From Hydractinia symbiolongicarpus (taxonomy: Eukaryota > Cnidaria > Hydrozoa > Anthoathecata > Hydractiniidae): DNA of 64,000 bases. Shown piece after piece: positions 59,291 through 64,000 of this stretch; the first letter of the stretch is position 1, and the number at the start of each line of letters is the position of its first letter. The stretch is taken from NCBI RefSeq assembly GCF_029227915.1, contig NC_079887.1, positions 9,424,001-9,488,000 of the forward strand, written 5' to 3'. The translations under genes and the position numbers were made by a program. Below the pieces are notes generated by a model. The model saw nothing but the letters and a program-made list of their open reading frames with translations, was not told the origin of the DNA and searched no databases.

Positions 59291-60430
59291 AAAAACTAGC
59301 TATATAACAACTTCCCACTTGGATTCAGGATACAGTTAGATACAGGTAGATCTTTTCAGTCAACTACTTGTGCATACTAAAAGTTTGAACTCAACATTGA
59401 AAATGGAGAAAATGTGGATGTCATTTACCTTGACTTTGGCAAGGCTTTGGAAAGAGTCAATTACACAATTTTTCTCCATAAGATGTAAAAACGGGATGGA
59501 TTGAAAAACTCGTAGGAGCTATCTCTTCCACTCACAAAATTTGTTCTGAATGCTCCAAGTGTTCCATTTACTAATTCTCTGGTAAGTTGGGGCAGTAAGA
59601 ATCGAATCTGGATAAAATTCAATTGCAGCATTAAAAGCACTCTGCACTAATAATTGGACTTATACTTCTTGCTCTAACTACCTATCCCTATTTTTTGTTG
59701 GTAAAAGTCTTGTCATTTTGAACACTTGAAATAAATTACAAAAACACAAGAGACAAAACTTAATTATGTAAAAAACATAAACAGGACAGGTCCCTAATTG
59801 GTTAACCTAATTCAGTCCTGGCAGCTGGATTCTCGTTTTTTAAGAACTCTGTTAAGCTATGTTGCATGGCTGTGATCCTTATAATCGGAAAAATATAATA
59901 AATCTTGTTAGGAATTTGAAACTTACAACACAACTTTGTTTTGTCAAGTAGAATTCTTTTGTATGTTTTAGACACATGATTAATCCAATTTTCCGATTTT
60001 TACGGATTTTGCCAGAAAATCAGGAAAGACTGGATTCTTGGGCAATTTTTTGCATCTTTTCATGTGAACTATGTAAAAGCTGGAAAATATGCTAAATAAC
60101 TTTTATTTACTTTCGAAAACATGGAACAAAATTGTGAAAATTCAAACAAATTTCAAGTTTTCGCTGACGTTACAGAGAATGTGCTGACATAAGCAAAAAT
60201 TTATTGCTTTTGTGACATACTATAAGTGTGCCAAGTTCGATTCAATTTTGACAAGCCTATGACAAGTTATTGAGGGGGGATCCGTCTCAGTCTTGGGTCC
60301 AATTCTCTTTCTAATAATGATTTAAGACATTAAAGAAAAAGCAAGTCACTCATTATATCTTTTGCAAACGATACATGGCTCATAAAAGATACTTCTAAAA
60401 CTTTAATATCTCAGAGCTACACAAGAATCA
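59290..60430 (+). pseudogene. Dead reverse-transcriptase relic (I/Jockey-like), interrupted
   Basis: At about 59310-59480 the translation contains PLGFRIQ and VDVIYLDFGKALERV, matching the RT motif normally written YLDFAKAFDKV, followed by LHKM. At about 60278-60400 GSVSVLGPILFLIMI and, in a shifted frame, SFANDTW appear, matching QGSVLGPILF and FADDT. The two parts are nearly 700 bp apart where an intact RT would need only about 60-100 bp. The intervening DNA, including the left inverted arm starting at 59984, is therefore an insertion. Many stops and shifts are present, so this is an old copy. Confidence 0.65.
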
Positions 60431-61663
60431 ATCTATTTATCACATGAACAATCGTTGTTTCAAGCTCTTTATAGAAATCAACTTATATCTTATAATAATA
60501 CAAAGAGTGTGTGTCTGTCTGTGTGCCTGTCTGTAACAGGAAAAGTGGATATTTGCTTTTCTTTATGTAGCCAAAAAAAATGTCTCAAGTGTTAAATCAA
60601 TCACACTACTTTAATGTCAATATCTTATAAATTAATGAAGCCATTACAATGCACTTAAAACTTTGGGGCAAAATAACTTGGGGACGAGGTGATGACGTCA
60701 GTCTTTTTTTATTGTGTGGGTAACTATGGACCAACTGGGACCAAATCCGTTTTGGGATGGACAGGTTTATGACATCATCAAAAAACCTTTAAACCACAAT
60801 ATCTCTGCAACTGTTTGTTGAAGGTAAAACAACAGGTATATATACAAATTTTTTAAAGACCATTACATTTTCTTGATCAGCGCTTTAAGCTGTACACAAT
60901 GGAGGCAACATTAAAACAAGTTTCCCCCAAAAAAATTTTACTTGTGGACTGGTTGTTGCCTTTTTTACTGCTATCCTGCTTAAGAGGATTTTTCCATGAG
61001 CTTTATCGACCAGTGCTCATATAAAATGAAAAATAGATAGACAGATCAGTCTTTTTCAGGAGAGGCGTGCAATCGCACACGCATGCCTTAGCACATGCCT
61101 AAATCGTTTCAGGTGTGTGATTAATTCCACACCTGAAAATTAATATTGAGTTTTCAAAATCAACCTATAAAATGCATTTTGTAGCGTGCGATGGCAGCCC
61201 TTGAAATAATTCTTAGAGACTTGTCAGACAAAACATCCAATCTTTGTCGGACACTTTTGGATCTCAGAAATTATTGAATAGTCCTTTTAATCCATGAGCA
61301 AGCCTATTCATAGCCAATCTGACCATCCTAGCTAATTCACAGACTCCTGACTTAGTTAAAAGAACTCACATATAAACCTTTATATTTGATGTTTGTCATA
61401 AATATAATATATACATGTACAAAATCTTTAAATCCAAATTAAATCAAACTTTTTGCTTATGTCAGCATATTTTCTGTGACGTCAGCAAAAATTTGAAATT
61501 TGTTTGAATTTTCACATTCTGTTCCATGTTTCTGAAAGTAAATTAAATTTATTTAACATATTTTCCAGTTTTTACATAGTTCGCATTAAAGATGCAATAA
61601 ATTGCCCAAGAATCCAATCTTTCCTGATTTTCTGGCAAAATCCGTAAAAATCGGAAAATTGGA
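59984..61663. mobile_element. Pair of 215-bp inverted arms flanked by TTAA
   Basis: Arm 59984-60199 reappears inverted at 61449-61663 with perhaps 90% identity. It starts TCCAATTTTCCGATTTTTAC and runs to GCTGACATAAGCAAAAA. TTAA stands outside both ends (59980-59983 and 61664-61667). Read as one unit, this is a 1.68-kb element with very long TIRs and a TTAA duplication. However, part of an RT relic lies between the arms, which fits better with two separate inverted copies of one 220-bp repeat, or with capture of RT sequence. A copy of the CAGTC element also lies inside (61047-61375). Confidence 0.5.
61047..61375. mobile_element. Third copy of the CAGTC element, 5' part only
   Basis: Begins CAGTCTTTTTCAGGAGAGG and follows the 20706 copy through GTAGCGTGCGATGGCAGCCC and CTAGCTAATTCACAGACTCC, then stops near 61375. 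No right end is present, so it is truncated. Confidence 0.65.
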
Positions 61664-61667
61664 TTAA

Positions 61668-62887
61668 CATAGAATTTAATTGTAATTTTTTGTATATTAC
61701 AAACATTCCAGAACAATTATATACTTCTGCAAAGGGAACAATGTGATAGGTATTGATGTGTTGCAGTTGCTGGGTGACCGAATTTTCCTACATAAGATTG
61801 TTAGAAATACTAATAGACTTGATGTTGTATTGTATTATTGCGAGAATTTTGTTAACAAGTATGCTTTGATGTGTGCTTTGAGACTGTCTACTTGAATACT
61901 TTTAGGTTTGGAACAATTTCATTCCAAAACCAAAATACTACATGCGTATGTCGCACGGAAACTAGGCAGTCAAAGAATAGAGAAAGTAAATACTACCCCA
62001 AAAGCTCAAACAAATTAAATCAAATATGTACAGTGCTTAGGAGGATAGGTTTTCTCGTCCCATCTTTACCAAACGCATGACACAAGGAACTACTAGCGCA
62101 AGAACTCGCGGACCAAATCACTTTCGTTTTTAACCATGAAATCACGTGCACGCCACTGGTTAAGCTTGCTAACGTGGTTAACCATAACATTTATTAGCCT
62201 TCCGTTTTAGTACGTTAAACCAAGGAGGCATTATTCACATAATACCCCGTCTTCATTTAAAAAACTTTATTTCGGTTAATTCTAGTTAAGAATATCATGC
62301 TTAGTGAAAACGGGGTTTTAAAAATCAAAAATCTAGCCTGCCTGGCCTGGCCTGGTGCACAGTGAGTGAGAGAACGAAATATCTTGACATTCTGTGTTAG
62401 CTAGGCAAATAGCTAGCTACATTTAGTTTCAAGAAAATAACTTAATATTATTTACTTGCAAAGAAGCCTTAATCAAATGACTTGACTGGCCTTAAAGATG
62501 GTATAGATACAATAAATATGCAACACTAAAATCTAGTTTGAATGTTTGCAGCCATATATTTAGCCCAAACGTTTTTTACAGAGGCATGTTGAATCTACTA
62601 TTATGAATCCTTTAATAAAGGAGATAAAAAAAACTGCAAACAACAATGGAAATTATAAGTAAATTTGACTATTCACTACTTTTTTATGGTTCCAAGAATG
62701 TTAAAAATATTTTAAGCCATTTTCATTGTGATGCAATCCTGTTTTGGTATGGTCCTTAATTAACCAAAGGTCTCTATAAATATTGATTTTATTCTAACTG
62801 TGTTTATTTATATATAGTTACATCATGCTGTCATTTTTTAATTTTTAACTTTTTTAATTAGCATGCACAGATTTTTAATTAAGGCAG
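61668..62887. other. Spacer without recognisable gene
   Basis: AT-rich. The longest frame (61871-62080) shows no family signal. A short GGCCTGGCCTGG run lies near 62340. Nothing else is seen. Confidence 0.35.
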
Positions 62888-62890
62888 TAA

Positions 62891-63224
62891 GGGGCCTTCG
62901 AAAAATTTTTCAGGCCCCGTTAGTGGGATATCGCCGCTAAGATTCAGACCCCCTCTTTTAGCGGATTTCCGTCCATGAAATACACACATCCGGATAAATC
63001 TTGGAAGGCCCAGGGGCGTGTTTTGTAGATAAAAGTTATTGGAATTGATGAGAAGAGGAATTATGCTCACGAACGACGAAGAATTTTCAGGCCACAAACA
63101 AATTTTTAAAATTTTTCAATCCCTAGCAGATTTTTTTTAAAAACTTCAGACCCCCTCCCCCCCCCCCACCCCCCCTTAGCGGCGATATCCCGCTAAGGGG
63201 GCCCGAAACTTTTTCGAAGGCCCC
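62891..63224. mobile_element. Palindromic MITE, Harbinger-like, TAA target duplication
   Basis: The left end is GGGGCCTTCGAAAAATTTTT; the right end in reverse is GGGGCCTTCGAAAAAGTTTC. The arms stay complementary for about 50 bp through GGGATATCGCCGCTAA. TAA lies outside each end (62888-62890 and 63225-63227). TWA duplication with a GGG start fits PIF/Harbinger MITEs. It is 334 bp, non-coding, and holds long C runs near 63150-63177. Confidence 0.7.
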
Positions 63225-63227
63225 TAA

Positions 63228-63785
63228 GGACTAAAACAGGTAACTACAAGATTGGTTTTTAAAAAGGTGTACAACGTTTGCTTCAAGGCGCAAGTCTACA
63301 ACCTGGGCAGAGTATGCCAAAGACTGAGGTGTAGAGCCATCCTTCCTGTTTTGCACAAGGTTAGAATTAATATCTTAGGCAGTCGCTCTAACAACCTCAG
63401 TAGCTCAAATGTAAGCTTTATATACCTTAGGTCCCCCTTCGTAGAATGCTCAATAATAACAAACAATAGTAACTGAAGCAGATGTTATACTGTGTAAATA
63501 ATTAAAAAAAAAACGAGATAATTAAAAAATGGAAAAATATTGAAATTCAATTTCCGTTTAATACAATAAAATCGTAACGTTGTGAGGAAAAAAATCAAGT
63601 CATTTGTAAAATCTAATTCCAACAAATTATCTGGTTGTAGTATATAGTGCTTTGTTTTTGGGAATATTCAAGGCTAGTGTTTGTGCCCTCCCATGCAGAG
63701 GTTACGAGTTCAGTCACTGCAGATTCTCTGGCCGTTCTGTAAAGACCGATGGTTACCTATTTTTTACTTTTTTTCCATAGGATAA
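63228..63785. other. Spacer upstream of the right-edge gene, with possible tRNA-derived SINE relic
   Basis: At about 63655-63735 the sequence GGCTAGTGTTTGTGCCCTCC, CCATGCAGAGG and TTACGAGTTCAGTC resembles the second half of a tRNA-like SINE head with a weak B box. The match is loose. The rest is AT-rich and contains the 5'UTR intron acceptor (TTTTTTTCCATAG) of the next gene. Confidence 0.3.
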
Positions 63786-63797
63786 ATGTAAACGACT

Positions 63798-64000
63798 ATG
63801 GCATTTGATGGAAATGTAATGTTATCTTTTCAAGTTGAACTTAATAACACCAAGCAAAATGTTTGTGAAACTTTATCTTTATTGGGTCAGTTGAGGAAAC
63901 AGCAACTGGAAAACGTGTCAGTTCATTCCCATCATGAAGACTTGATCGCTGCATTGCAAAACCGATGTAAAAATCATGAGCAGCGTATGAGCAAGATATC
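63798..64000 (+). CDS. Unnamed protein, first coding exon, cut by window edge
   Basis: ATG at 63798 opens a frame of 67 codons that is still open at the window end: MAFDGNVMLSFQVELNNTKQ, then LLGQLRKQQLENV and HEDLIAALQNRCKNHEQRM. An in-frame TAA three codons upstream fixes the start, and an acceptor 17 bases before the ATG shows a 5'UTR intron. The segment is polar, helical and probably the start of a coiled coil. I do not recognise the family. Confidence 0.7.
   Translation, partial: MAFDGNVMLSFQVELNNTKQNVCETLSLLGQLRKQQLENVSVHSHHEDLIAALQNRCKNHEQRMSKI

Noticed and set aside
60490-61040. Possible Helitron-like segment beginning TCTTATAATAATAC with GTCTGTCTG
   Set aside because: The start resembles some Helitron 5' ends, but no CTRR-type 3' end with hairpin could be identified.

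Overview
This window is a piece of AT-rich animal nuclear DNA. The genes are split by GT-AG introns, there are no operons or ribosome-binding sites, and both intergenic DNA and introns are full of non-LTR retrotransposon and DNA-transposon debris. Intron style, gene content and repeat types suggest a marine invertebrate, most likely a cnidarian (perhaps a hydrozoan). That is an inference from overall character, not from a diagnostic gene.

Layout: (1) 736-10257, minus strand: at least twelve exons of a long coiled-coil protein I cannot name. The gene may run off the left edge, and its introns carry two terminal-inverted-repeat (TIR) transposons (4377-5905 and 7150-8496). (2) 12918-13627, minus: the terminal (perhaps only) coding exon of a 233-residue basic protein, followed by a poly(A) signal. 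(3) 14272-21675: a transposon-rich spacer with a Kolobok-like element flanked by TTAA, a small CAGGCCTGG-ended MITE, a decayed RTE/BovB-like retrotransposon (endonuclease, reverse transcriptase, zinc knuckle) and a full copy of a CAGTC-ended DNA element. (4) 21939-43749, plus: a complete 19-exon WDR81 gene. All exon phases agree and the product is 1,866 residues, with a BEACH domain near the N-terminus and a WD40 propeller at the C-terminus. Intron 1 holds a 5'-truncated CR1/L2-type retrotransposon with an open reverse-transcriptase frame and a 190-bp ATT tail. Introns 3 and 4 hold four more DNA elements, one nested in another. (5) 49321-55527, plus: a four-exon gene for a 1,568-residue coiled-coil protein, most of it in one 4.2-kb exon, not recognised. 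(6) 56313-57722, minus and convergent with it: TTC38 in a single coding exon. (7) 57740-63790: repeat-rich spacer with a dead reverse transcriptase, a pair of 215-bp inverted arms flanked by TTAA, a third CAGTC copy and a palindromic Harbinger-like MITE. (8) 63798 to the right edge, plus: the first coding exon of another, unnamed protein.

The host genes do not form an obvious pathway. WDR81 acts on endosomal phosphoinositide and autophagy control, TTC38 is a poorly characterised TPR protein, and the two long coiled-coil proteins look cytoskeletal or centrosomal in style only. I found no CRISPR array, no bacterial-type system and no convincing new multi-gene system. The most useful novelties are the two unnamed coiled-coil genes and the set of short DNA-transposon families whose ends and target duplications can be read directly.
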